In this document: one piece after another, positions 10,689-17,975 of the stretch
Layout of the letters: each line of letters begins with the position of its first letter
How positions within the stretch are numbered: the stretch's first letter is position 1
Assembly: GCF_900104265.1 (NCBI RefSeq)
Contig: NZ_FNJJ01000002.1
Location: 235,370 to 299,369 of the forward strand
Direction of reading: 5' to 3'
Source: Ectopseudomonas guguanensis
GTDB taxonomy: Bacteria; Pseudomonadota; Gammaproteobacteria; Pseudomonadales; Pseudomonadaceae
DNA: 64,000 nt
Notes under the pieces: generated by a model
Databases searched by the model: none
Seen by the model: the letters and a program-made list of their open reading frames with translations, nothing else
Told to the model about the DNA's origin: nothing
Made by a program: the position numbers and the translations under genes

Positions 10689-11668
10689 TGAACGCACAGG
10701 CCGGTGATATCAAACGCGGCTTTCTCCGCCAGCAAGAACATCTGGCCCCTTTGCCCATCCCAACCGGGCAACCACCCCAGGATCTGATGAATATCATCTG
10801 GCGCAAGAACCCGGTCTATCTGGATATCGGTAGTTTCGCCATGGGGGGGGGGTTTATGACCCTACATTGGGGAACAGTTTTATTTATTGCGATTTCTGTT
10901 TGGGTCGCTGCAAGCTCTTCTGGCGTTCCAGGTGTAACTTGGGGCTATCTGGGTATTGTCCCATTGGTGGGGGCGGCGATCATGGGGCCGCTTTGGTACT
11001 TTTTTATAAAGCAATGGCGTAAACCACTGACACCGCCCCTGCGCTTCAACCGACAGCGCCGTGAGGTCTGCGTGACCGAGCCGGACGGCAACTACTGGTT
11101 CGTGCCCTGGGAGCGTGTGCATGCCGTCTCGCCCAGCGCCCTTAGCCTCAACACCGGCGGCGCCAGCAAACAGGGGGCATTGATCCTCTGGCTGCCCCTC
11201 GCAGGTCAGGAGCATGAGGCCTATGCGGAGAACAAACCGGGCTGGGTGATGATGCTCAATACCGGGGGCGGTACTGGCTCCATGGCGCAGTGGGAATGTA
11301 TTCGCAGCTTTATGGAAATCGGCCCGGAGGCGGTGCCTGATACCACCCGTGAAGACGCCTATGAGAAGGTTCAGCGCGGTGGCTACCTGGGGGCATGGAT
11401 CGAGGCGTTCAAGCAGTTGTTCCGCGAACTGAAGCAAGGCCGGTTCGGTGCTGCCTGCATGACCTTTCTCGGCCTGACCATTTTCGGTTTGCCCTGGATT
11501 GCGGTACTGATGATCCGAAAACTCGCCAATATCCCTGACCTCACCGCTCCCGAAGCGGTGGAGTGGTCACAACCTCTGCCCCCTGAAAAATGGGCCAAGC
11601 GCTCCCCGGAACTGGAACAGGCCATCGCCGAACGCGAAGCCGAGCTCTCGCAGCCCCAAAGCAAGTGA
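10688..11668 (+). CDS. T6SS immunity-like membrane protein, copy 2
   Basis: Encodes 326 residues and is a paralog of the protein at 9504. Residues 1-55, the block RFNRQRREVCVTEPDGNYW to SFMEI, and the C-terminal LTAPEAVEWS...ERAIAEREAEL-like end are almost identical. The first hydrophobic block (about 57-100) and the region about 218-280 are completely different in sequence though still hydrophobic. The start is at the same TGATG context copied from the effector/immunity junction. Either this copy retains immunity to a former effector variant, or the pair broadens protection. A G10 tract lies at 10843-10852. Confidence 0.72.
   Translation: MNAQAGDIKRGFLRQQEHLAPLPIPTGQPPQDLMNIIWRKNPVYLDIGSFAMGGGFMTLHWGTVLFIAISVWVAASSSGVPGVTWGYLGIVPLVGAAIMGPLWYFFIKQWRKPLTPPLRFNRQRREVCVTEPDGNYWFVPWERVHAVSPSALSLNTGGASKQGALILWLPLAGQEHEAYAENKPGWVMMLNTGGGTGSMAQWECIRSFMEIGPEAVPDTTREDAYEKVQRGGYLGAWIEAFKQLFRELKQGRFGAACMTFLGLTIFGLPWIAVLMIRKLANIPDLTAPEAVEWSQPLPPEKWAKRSPELEQAIAEREAELSQPQSK
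10843..10852 (+). repeat. poly-G tract (G10) inside immunity copy 2
   Basis: Ten consecutive G encode MGGGF at the place corresponding to the G9 tract of copy 1. Frame is preserved because the neighbouring codon differs. Confidence 0.9.
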
Positions 11669-11729
11669 ACCTCGGCGTGCGCTCTCGATCTCGTATGATG
11701 ACGCTTCCAAATCTGCCGGGTACGAGCCC

Positions 11730-12161
11730 ATGAACATCGGCCAAGCCGCCAAGCACACCGGTCTCAGCGCCAAGATGATTCGCTACTACGAGTCCATCGA
11801 CCTGCTGCCGCGTGCCGGGCGCTCGGAGAGTGGCTATCGGCAATACAACGCCAACGACCTGCACCGCCTGGCCTTTATCAAGCGGGCGCGGGATCTGGGG
11901 TTTTCTCTGGAGGAGGTGGGCCGGCTGCTGGCGCTGTGGCAGGACAAGCAGCGCGCCAGTGCCGATGTGAAGGCGCTGGCCGAGGGACATATCGCCGAGC
12001 TTTCACGCAAGATCGCCGAGATGAGTGCGCTGCGCGATACGCTGGTGGAGCTGGCGAACAGTTGCCAGGGCGATAGCCGGCCGGATTGTCCGATTCTGCA
12101 GGGATTGGAGGAAGGGGTGAGCTGCGGTGTGCCGGGGTGTTCGTCGCACCGTCAGCCGTAG
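11730..12161 (+). CDS. cueR: CueR, copper-responsive MerR-family activator
   Basis: Encodes 143 residues. The N-terminal winged helix-turn-helix (MNIGQAAKHTGLSAKMIRYYE, then SGYRQY) is typical of MerR proteins. A long dimerisation helix follows, and the metal loop contains SCQGDSRPDCPIL, with two cysteines eight residues apart at about 112 and 120, the Cu(I)-binding pair of CueR. The inferred targets are the two dyads upstream of copZ and copA. The T6SS island separates it from copA. The stop codon is supplied by the left end of a REP-type inverted repeat that starts at 12158, so the last few residues may be variable between strains. Confidence 0.93.
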   Translation: MNIGQAAKHTGLSAKMIRYYESIDLLPRAGRSESGYRQYNANDLHRLAFIKRARDLGFSLEEVGRLLALWQDKQRASADVKALAEGHIAELSRKIAEMSALRDTLVELANSCQGDSRPDCPILQGLEEGVSCGVPGCSSHRQP

Positions 12162-12211
12162 GGCGGGTGCAACCCGCCAGGACGACAACGGCGGGTTGCA
12201 CCCGCCCTACG
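12157..12211. repeat. REP-type inverted repeat overlapping the cueR stop
   Basis: GTAGGGCGGGTGCAACCCGCC and its complement face each other across about 11 bases. A second copy with the same arms lies at 34304-34358 after cobB. It may also serve as a bidirectional transcription or RNA-stability barrier. Confidence 0.85.
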
Positions 12212-12266
12212 TCATCGGTGCCGCCAGTTCCAAGCCCCACCCACGGCACCGGGCGCAGTGTGAAGA

Positions 12267-12287
12267 GGTGCGCACGGCGCACCCTAC
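12267..12287. repeat. short REP element (GGTGCGCACGGCGCACC family)
   Basis: An imperfect palindrome ending in CTAC, also found near 15303-15323, 24967-24987 (with an inverted partner at 24934-24954) and 43524-43544. Confidence 0.75.
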
Positions 12288-12295
12288 GTCCCCTC

Positions 12296-13183
12296 TCAGC
12301 GCATCCAGGGTGGGGTTGGTTCGGCGTCCTTGGGTTCGTCTTCGGCGTTGCGCAGCGCCTGTTTTTTTGCTTCCTCGGCTAGCGCGGCCTTGATCTCGCG
12401 CATCACCGCGTCGATATCGGCGGCGTCCTCGGGCTCGGCGAACTCGCCGGTCAACTGGGTATGCGGCGTCAGCTTGCCGGCCTCGTAGAGCGCCCACATT
12501 TCCTTGGCGTACTTGGTGTACTTCAGCTCGGGGGCGAACTGGCCGAAGTACTCGGCCATGTTGCGCACGTCGCGCTCGAGCATGCTGAAGGCATGGTTGT
12601 TGGCCGCCGCGTCCACCGCCTGCGGCAGGTCGATGATCACCGGGCCGTCGGGGCCGAGCAGCACGTTGAACTCCGACAGGTCGCCGTGCACCAGGCCGGC
12701 GCAGAGCATCTTGACGATTTCCTGGATCATGAAGGCGTGAAATTCGCGGGCGTCGTCCGGATGCAGGTCGACGTCGTTGAGCCTGGGGGCCACGTCGCCC
12801 TCGCCATCGGTGACCAGCTCCATCAGCAGCACGCCATCGAGAAAGTCGTAGGGTTTGGGCACCCGCACGCCGGCATTGGCCAAACGGAACAGCGCAGCGA
12901 CCTCGGCGTTCTGCCAGGCCTGCTCCTGCTCCTTGCGCCCGTACTTGCTGCCCTTGGCCATGGCCCGCGCCTGGCGGCTACCACGCACCTTGCGCCCCTC
13001 CTGATACTCGGAGGCCTGGCGGAAGCTGCGCTTGTTGGCTTCCTTGTAGACCTTGGCGCAGCGCAGCTCGTCGCCACAACGCACCACATAGACCGCTGCT
13101 TCCTTGCCACTCATCAGCGGGCGCAACACCTCGTCCACCAGGCCATCCTCGACCAGGGGTTCAATACGTTTGGGCGTCTTCAT
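12296..13183 (-). CDS. RIO-type serine/threonine protein kinase
   Basis: Encodes 295 residues, a cytoplasmic atypical kinase of the RIO1 class. An N-terminal nucleotide loop (LMSGKEAAVYVVRCG) is followed by a lysine in CAKVYKE, the catalytic motif LVHGDLSEFNVLL and the metal-binding IDLPQAV. A basic patch (RKVRGSRQARAMAKGSKYGRKE) and an acidic/proline tail are also present. The P. aeruginosa homolog (PA4780, from memory) lies close to cueR, so the cueR-RIO neighbourhood looks ancestral here. The physiological substrate in bacteria is not known to me. Confidence 0.88.
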   Translation of the reverse strand: MKTPKRIEPLVEDGLVDEVLRPLMSGKEAAVYVVRCGDELRCAKVYKEANKRSFRQASEYQEGRKVRGSRQARAMAKGSKYGRKEQEQAWQNAEVAALFRLANAGVRVPKPYDFLDGVLLMELVTDGEGDVAPRLNDVDLHPDDAREFHAFMIQEIVKMLCAGLVHGDLSEFNVLLGPDGPVIIDLPQAVDAAANNHAFSMLERDVRNMAEYFGQFAPELKYTKYAKEMWALYEAGKLTPHTQLTGEFAEPEDAADIDAVMREIKAALAEEAKKQALRNAEDEPKDAEPTPPWMR

Positions 13184-13269
13184 CGGTGTGGATCACGGGT
13201 CCTTTCTGACGGAGAGATTGATTGCCATCCATCCTCGCACAGCCAGAGACGGATGCCGACTGTTGATCA

Positions 13270-14157
13270 TCATGCATTGAGCAGATGGCGCCGGAGCGCC
13301 TCGATGGCATAGCGCACCTTGGCCGGTTGTGCGTCACGACGCGGGGTGACGATATGCAGGCCGATCGGCTCCAGCTGCCAGTCCGGCAGCAGGGCCAGCA
13401 GCTCGCCGCGCGCCAGCAGCTCACGGATTTCCGGCTCCGGCTGCAGCGAAACGCCCATGCCCGCCAGGGTGAACTGGCGCGCCGCAAGAATGTTGTTGCA
13501 GGCAATGCGACTTTCCAGGCGCAGGCGCTGCATCGCGCCGCCCGGCCCGTGCAGCTGCAGATGCTGGCTGCGCTCGGTGTTCAGCGCGATCCAGTCCAGA
13601 TCGAGCAGTTGCTGCGGCTGCGTCGGCCAGACGCGGCGCGCCAGGTAGGCCGGCGCAGCGCAGACCAGCATGCGCCAGTCAGCGACATGCCGGGCCACCA
13701 GGCTGGAGTCATCCAGCTGGCCGACGCGGATGGCCAGGTCGATACGCTGCTCGATCAGGTCGATCTGCTCATCCTGGAAAAACAGACGCAAGCTTAGCGC
13801 CGGATGCGCACTCAACAGCGGCGCCAGCGCTTCACTCAACACCGGCCCGGAAAAGCCGACCGGTGCGGCGATACGCAACTCGCCCACCGGTGCGTCACGC
13901 TGCTCGGCCAGGCGTTGCTCGGCCTGCTCGGCCAGCTCGACGATCTGCCGGCAACTCTCGTAGAACTGGGCGCCCGCCTCGCTCAGGGTCAGCTTGCGCG
14001 TGGTGCGATGCAGCAGGCTGACGCCGGCGGCCTCCTCCAGCCGACGGATCTGCTGGCTGACGGCCGACGCGCTCATGCCCAGTGCTTCAGCAGCAGCGAC
14101 CATCGAGCCCTTCTGCACCACCGTGGCGAACAGCGCCATGCGTTTGAGCTGCTCCAT
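13270..14157 (-). CDS. LysR-family transcriptional regulator
   Basis: Encodes 295 residues. The N-terminal winged helix-turn-helix (about 1-60: MALFATVVQKGSMVAAAEAL, SASAVSQQIRRLE) is followed by a periplasmic-binding-protein-like effector domain. It is transcribed divergently from the NAD(P)-binding protein gene at 14257, with 99 bases between them, the usual LysR regulator/target arrangement. The likely target is that gene and possibly the DUF2218 gene behind it. The inducer is unknown. Confidence 0.9.
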   Translation of the reverse strand: MEQLKRMALFATVVQKGSMVAAAEALGMSASAVSQQIRRLEEAAGVSLLHRTTRKLTLSEAGAQFYESCRQIVELAEQAEQRLAEQRDAPVGELRIAAPVGFSGPVLSEALAPLLSAHPALSLRLFFQDEQIDLIEQRIDLAIRVGQLDDSSLVARHVADWRMLVCAAPAYLARRVWPTQPQQLLDLDWIALNTERSQHLQLHGPGGAMQRLRLESRIACNNILAARQFTLAGMGVSLQPEPEIRELLARGELLALLPDWQLEPIGLHIVTPRRDAQPAKVRYAIEALRRHLLNA

Positions 14158-14256
14158 TATGAAGCCCTGCTTAATTATCCAAGTGCATCAAGCCAGTTTT
14201 TCCGGCGTTTATCCATAGGGATGATGTGTTCACCTTCACACACCGAGGAACTCCCC

Positions 14257-14898
14257 ATGAAACTCGCCCTGATCGGCGCCAGCGGTTACGTCGGCGCGCC
14301 GCTGCTGCAGGAAGCCCTGAACCGTGGCCACCAGGTCACCGCCCTGGTACGTCATCCGGAAAAACTGCCCGCTCATGCCAACCTGGTCGCCGTGCGGGCC
14401 GACGTGCACGACAGCGCGGCGCTGGCCGAACAGCTGCGTGGCCACGATGCGGTCCTCAGCGCCTTCAACCCCGGCTGGGGTGTGGCCGACATTCGCGAGC
14501 AGTTCATCGCCGGCAGTCGCGCCATCGTCGCTGCGAGCAGGCAGGCCGGAGTCAGGCGCCTGCTGGTGGTCGGTGGCGCCGGCAGCCTCCATGTCGCGCC
14601 CGGCCTGCAGCTGATCGACACGCCGAATTTCCCCGCCGAGTACAAGGAGGGCGCCGAGGGAGCACGCCAAGCACTGAACATGCTGCGTGACGAGCATGAG
14701 CTGGAGTGGACCTTCCTCTCCCCCGCCGCCCTGCTCGAACCGGGGCCGCGCACCGGCAAGTTCCGTCTGGGCGGCGACGAGTTGCTGATGGATGGCGACC
14801 AGCCGGGGCGCATCTCGGTGGCCGACCTGGCCGTGGCGCTGCTGGACGAAGTCGAGCAGCCGCAGCATATCCGCCATCGTTTCACCCTGGCGTACTGA
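14257..14898 (+). CDS. NAD(P)-binding Rossmann-fold protein (atypical SDR, YwnB-like)
   Basis: Encodes 213 residues. It starts directly with a dinucleotide-binding loop, MKLALIGASGYVGAPLL (GxxGxxG), and continues as the NAD(P)H-binding/NmrA-like family of atypical short-chain dehydrogenases without a YxxxK catalytic pair. The ATG at 14257 is preceded by GAGGA; longer upstream frames would run through the divergent promoter. Probably a flavin or quinone reductase-like or redox-sensing protein. The divergent LysR gene is its likely regulator. Confidence 0.82.
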   Translation: MKLALIGASGYVGAPLLQEALNRGHQVTALVRHPEKLPAHANLVAVRADVHDSAALAEQLRGHDAVLSAFNPGWGVADIREQFIAGSRAIVAASRQAGVRRLLVVGGAGSLHVAPGLQLIDTPNFPAEYKEGAEGARQALNMLRDEHELEWTFLSPAALLEPGPRTGKFRLGGDELLMDGDQPGRISVADLAVALLDEVEQPQHIRHRFTLAY

Positions 14899-14903
14899 AC
14901 CGC

Positions 14904-14923
14904 GCGGCCGCTCGAGCGGCCGC
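14904..14923. repeat. perfect 20-base GC palindrome
   Basis: Starts 6 bases after the stop of the NAD(P)-binding gene. It can form a cruciform or RNA hairpin but has no U-run, so it is not a canonical terminator. Confidence 0.7.
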
Positions 14924-14952
14924 TGCGAACGCTAAACACCCGAGGAATCATC

Positions 14953-15252
14953 ATGAGTTCATTCAGCAGCAGTGCCTTCGTCGCAACCGATACCCCGGCG
15001 CGCTACATCAGCCGACTGTGCAAGCACTTCGCCCACAAGATTGCGGTCAGCTTCGACGAGCAGCAGGGCCACATCGAGTTCGGCGCCGGCCTGGCGACCC
15101 TGAAAGCGGAGGATCAGGGCCTGCGCCTGCAGGTGGAAAGCGCCAGCAGCGAGGACCTGCAACGCCTGCAGGATGTGGTGGCCAGCCATTTCGAGCGTTT
15201 CGCCTGGCAGGAGGCGCTGACCCTGGATTGGCAGCCGAACGCCATCCGCTAG
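14953..15252 (+). CDS. DUF2218 domain protein
   Basis: Encodes 99 residues. ARYISRLCKHFAHKIAVSFDEQQGHIEF is the recognisable DUF2218 core, and the rest follows the family length. Members often lie next to iron or siderophore genes, and this one is followed by a TonB receptor cluster, but no function is established. CGAGGA lies at a normal ribosome-site distance. It sits 54 bases behind the NAD(P)-binding gene, separated by the GC palindrome, so co-transcription is possible. Confidence 0.85.
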   Translation: MSSFSSSAFVATDTPARYISRLCKHFAHKIAVSFDEQQGHIEFGAGLATLKAEDQGLRLQVESASSEDLQRLQDVVASHFERFAWQEALTLDWQPNAIR

Positions 15253-15659
15253 CCTGCCTGCACAGCGGGCACCAATCGCTCGGCGGACTGCGAGGCACTG
15301 CCGGTGCGCACGGCGCACCCTGCGTCAAGACCTGCGGCGCGCTCGGCCTGATCGATCGGCGGCGCGCCAGCACGACGCCGTCGATGCGCCCGGCACCGCC
15401 CCCCCCATGTCCCAGCGAGGAATAACGCTTCATCTCGGCCGTCAGAGCGCCAGGGATGCATGCGAAAAACCTCTGCACACACGAGAACGGCTCGCATTTA
15501 CAAAATTTACACCTGGCTGCAGCCCAGTCGGCACGGCCTCTCCAGGCCAGCGAGCGGAATATCGGTATCACCCGCGATTGAACCTTATATGCAAGTCAAT
15601 ATCATCCCGGCGCGTTTACCGAGTTCCGATTGCACCCTCTTATCGCCAGGAGTAGATCG
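15253..15659. other. intergenic region with REP element and candidate iron-control site
   Basis: No gene is supported here. It contains the short REP palindrome at 15303-15323, an AT-rich patch near 15497-15515 and the candidate Fur-type site at 15589-15607. The rest is GC-rich without recognised structure. Confidence 0.5.
15589..15607 (+). promoter_or_regulatory. candidate Fur-type site upstream of the CirA-like receptor
   Basis: ATGCAAGTCAATATCATCC lies about 53 bases before the start at 15660. It is nearly the same as ATGCAAATCTATATCATCC at 20291-20309, upstream of another TonB receptor. Both resemble degenerate Fur boxes. Confidence 0.45.
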
Positions 15660-17891
15660 ATGTCCGCCTTCAATTCCCGTACCGCCTTGGCCAGCGCCAT
15701 CGCCATGGCCGCCAGCTTCGGCGCCCAGGCCAGCGAGCCGATCGCCCTGGGCGACGTGGTCGTCAGCGCTTCCGGCTTTGAACAGAAGATCACCGAAGCC
15801 CCCGCCAGCATCAGCGTGATCAGCCGCGAAGAACTGCAGCAGAAGCGCTACAGCAACCTGGCGCAGGCATTGGAAGACGTCGAAGGCATCGACGTGCGCC
15901 AGGGCACTGGCAAGACCGGCGGGCTGAACATCAGCATTCGCGGCATGCCCAGCGACTACACCCTGATCCTCATCGACGGTCGGCGCCAGAACACCGCGGG
16001 CAACGTCACCCCCAACGGCTTCAACGAAACCGCCACCAGCTTCATGCCGCCGATGTCCGCCATCGAACGCATCGAGGTGATTCGTGGGCCGATGTCGACC
16101 CTGTACGGCTCCGACGCCATGGGCGGCGTGGTCAACATCATCACCCGCAAGGTGGCCAAGGAATGGGGAGCCAGCCTGAGCCTGGACCACACCTTCCAGG
16201 AGAACCGCGACTATGGCGCCACCAGCAGCACCAGCCTGTATGCCAGCGGCCCGCTGGTCGAAGGCCTGCTGGGCCTGGCTGTGCGCGGCAGTTTCTACGA
16301 CCGCGGCGAGTCGGAGCTGCAGTTCGACAACGACAGCACCGTCAGCAAGCGTGGCGCGTCCCCGGTCGAGGGCCGCAACGGGACCTTCGGCAGCCGCCTG
16401 ACGCTGACCCCGAACGAAAGCCACGACGTCTCGCTGGATTTCGAGCGCGGCCGTCAGGTCTACAACAACGACGACTGCCAGCTGGGCAATCTCGATGGCA
16501 AGAACGGCGGCAGCGCGACCGACGGCTGCACCACCAACGCGCCCCTGCGTGCCAATGGTTACAAGGATGAACTGCGCTTCCAGCGCGATCAGTTCGCCCT
16601 CAGCCATACCGGACGTTTCAGCTTCGGTACGCTGGAAAGCAGCGTCACCCACAACACCACGGAAACCTTCGGCCGCACCATTCCCGGCAACCCGATCGGC
16701 AACTCCTACACCGGTTTCCCCTCGATCATTATCGGCGACGACCGCGAGCTGAAGTCGACCGATCTGGTCGTCGACACCAAGTTGGTCGCTCCGGTCGGCG
16801 AATCGCACATCACTACCGTCGGCGCTCAGTGGTGGGACGCCAAGGTCACCGACGGCATCGCCGACGAAGATTTCCAGCAGACTTCCTGGGCGTTGTTCGC
16901 CGAAGACGAGTGGCGTCTGCGCGACAACCTGGCGCTGACCCTGGGCGCCCGCTACGAAGATCATGAAGCCTTCGGCGGCCACATCAGCCCGCGCGCCTAC
17001 CTGGTGTGGAACACCACTGACGCCTGGACACTCAAGGGCGGCGTCAGCCGTGGCTACAAGACTCCGACGCTCAATCAGCTGCACGATGGCATCAACGGTG
17101 TCACCGGCCAGGGCTCGACCATCACCATCGGCAGTCCGGACCTCGACCCGGAGATCACCACCAACACCGAGATCGGCGCGTACTACGACAACCTCGCCAA
17201 TTTCAATGCCAACGTCACCCTGTTCCACAACAAGTTCAAGGACAAGATCGACGACGGCACACCGCTGGCGAACTGTTTCTACACGGCGAACCCGAACCAG
17301 CCAGGCTGCGTAAGCTATGGCCCGGGCTTCACTCAGGAGAACTTCGCCCAGAGCGTGAACATCGGCGAAGCCGTGACCAGGGGCGTGGAAGTAGCGGGTC
17401 GCTGGCAGTTCGCACCGGCCTGGGCGCTGGCCGTCAACTACACCTACACCGACAGCGAGCAGAAAAGCGGCATCAACAAAGGCGCGCCCCTCACCAATAC
17501 GCCGGAGCACATGGCCCATGCGCGCCTGAGCTGGGCTGCCAATGACCGCCTGACCCTGTGGTTCAAGGGGGAGTATCGCGGTGAGCGTGCCCGCTTCACC
17601 GATCGTTACGCCAACCTGACCGCCGCGAACAAGGCCCTTTACGATGCCGTCGGTGATCTGAAGGCTTATGAAGTCTTCCACCTCGGGGGTTCGTTCAAGG
17701 CCACCGAAAACCTGACGTTCAGCGCCACGATCTACAACCTGTTCGACAAGGACTTTACCAGCGGCAGCTACTACACCACCAACACCGGCACCACCGCATG
17801 GGCGTCCGACTACACGCAGATCGGCCAGTCGACCACCGGTACCCTGGAAGAAGGTCGCCGTCTCTGGCTGTCCACCGTCATCGAGTTCTGA
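15660..17891 (+). CDS. TonB-dependent catecholate-type siderophore receptor (CirA/PfeA-like)
   Basis: Encodes 743 residues. The signal peptide ends at about residue 25 (FGAQA-SEP), a TonB box-like DVVVSASG follows, then the plug domain (about 45-160, with IRGMPSDYTLILIDGRR and IERIEVIRGPMSTLYGSDAMGGVVNIIT) and a 22-stranded outer-membrane barrel closing in LSTVIEF with a terminal aromatic. The ATG at 15660 has CAGGAG in front. It imports a ferric siderophore, probably catecholate, powered by TonB/ExbBD. A strong bidirectional terminator separates it from the convergent receptor gene. Confidence 0.9.
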   Translation: MSAFNSRTALASAIAMAASFGAQASEPIALGDVVVSASGFEQKITEAPASISVISREELQQKRYSNLAQALEDVEGIDVRQGTGKTGGLNISIRGMPSDYTLILIDGRRQNTAGNVTPNGFNETATSFMPPMSAIERIEVIRGPMSTLYGSDAMGGVVNIITRKVAKEWGASLSLDHTFQENRDYGATSSTSLYASGPLVEGLLGLAVRGSFYDRGESELQFDNDSTVSKRGASPVEGRNGTFGSRLTLTPNESHDVSLDFERGRQVYNNDDCQLGNLDGKNGGSATDGCTTNAPLRANGYKDELRFQRDQFALSHTGRFSFGTLESSVTHNTTETFGRTIPGNPIGNSYTGFPSIIIGDDRELKSTDLVVDTKLVAPVGESHITTVGAQWWDAKVTDGIADEDFQQTSWALFAEDEWRLRDNLALTLGARYEDHEAFGGHISPRAYLVWNTTDAWTLKGGVSRGYKTPTLNQLHDGINGVTGQGSTITIGSPDLDPEITTNTEIGAYYDNLANFNANVTLFHNKFKDKIDDGTPLANCFYTANPNQPGCVSYGPGFTQENFAQSVNIGEAVTRGVEVAGRWQFAPAWALAVNYTYTDSEQKSGINKGAPLTNTPEHMAHARLSWAANDRLTLWFKGEYRGERARFTDRYANLTAANKALYDAVGDLKAYEVFHLGGSFKATENLTFSATIYNLFDKDFTSGSYYTTNTGTTAWASDYTQIGQSTTGTLEEGRRLWLSTVIEF

Positions 17892-17907
17892 TCCACGCCA
17901 CTGCTAT

Positions 17908-17940
17908 GCAAAACGCCAGCCCCCGGGGCTGGCGTTTTGC
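17908..17940. terminator. bidirectional Rho-independent terminator between two receptor genes
   Basis: GCAAAACGCCAGCC and GGCTGGCGTTTTGC form a perfect long stem with a short C/G loop, and a U-run falls on both strands. It serves the convergent genes ending at 17891 and 17976. Confidence 0.9.
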
Positions 17941-17975
17941 TTTCTGGCGACTTCCCGGGAAGCCGCAGCGGCACT

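Noticed and set aside
15585..17681. Antisense frame opposite the CirA-like receptor
   Set aside because: Composition typical of shadows in GC-rich DNA; the receptor on the other strand is complete.
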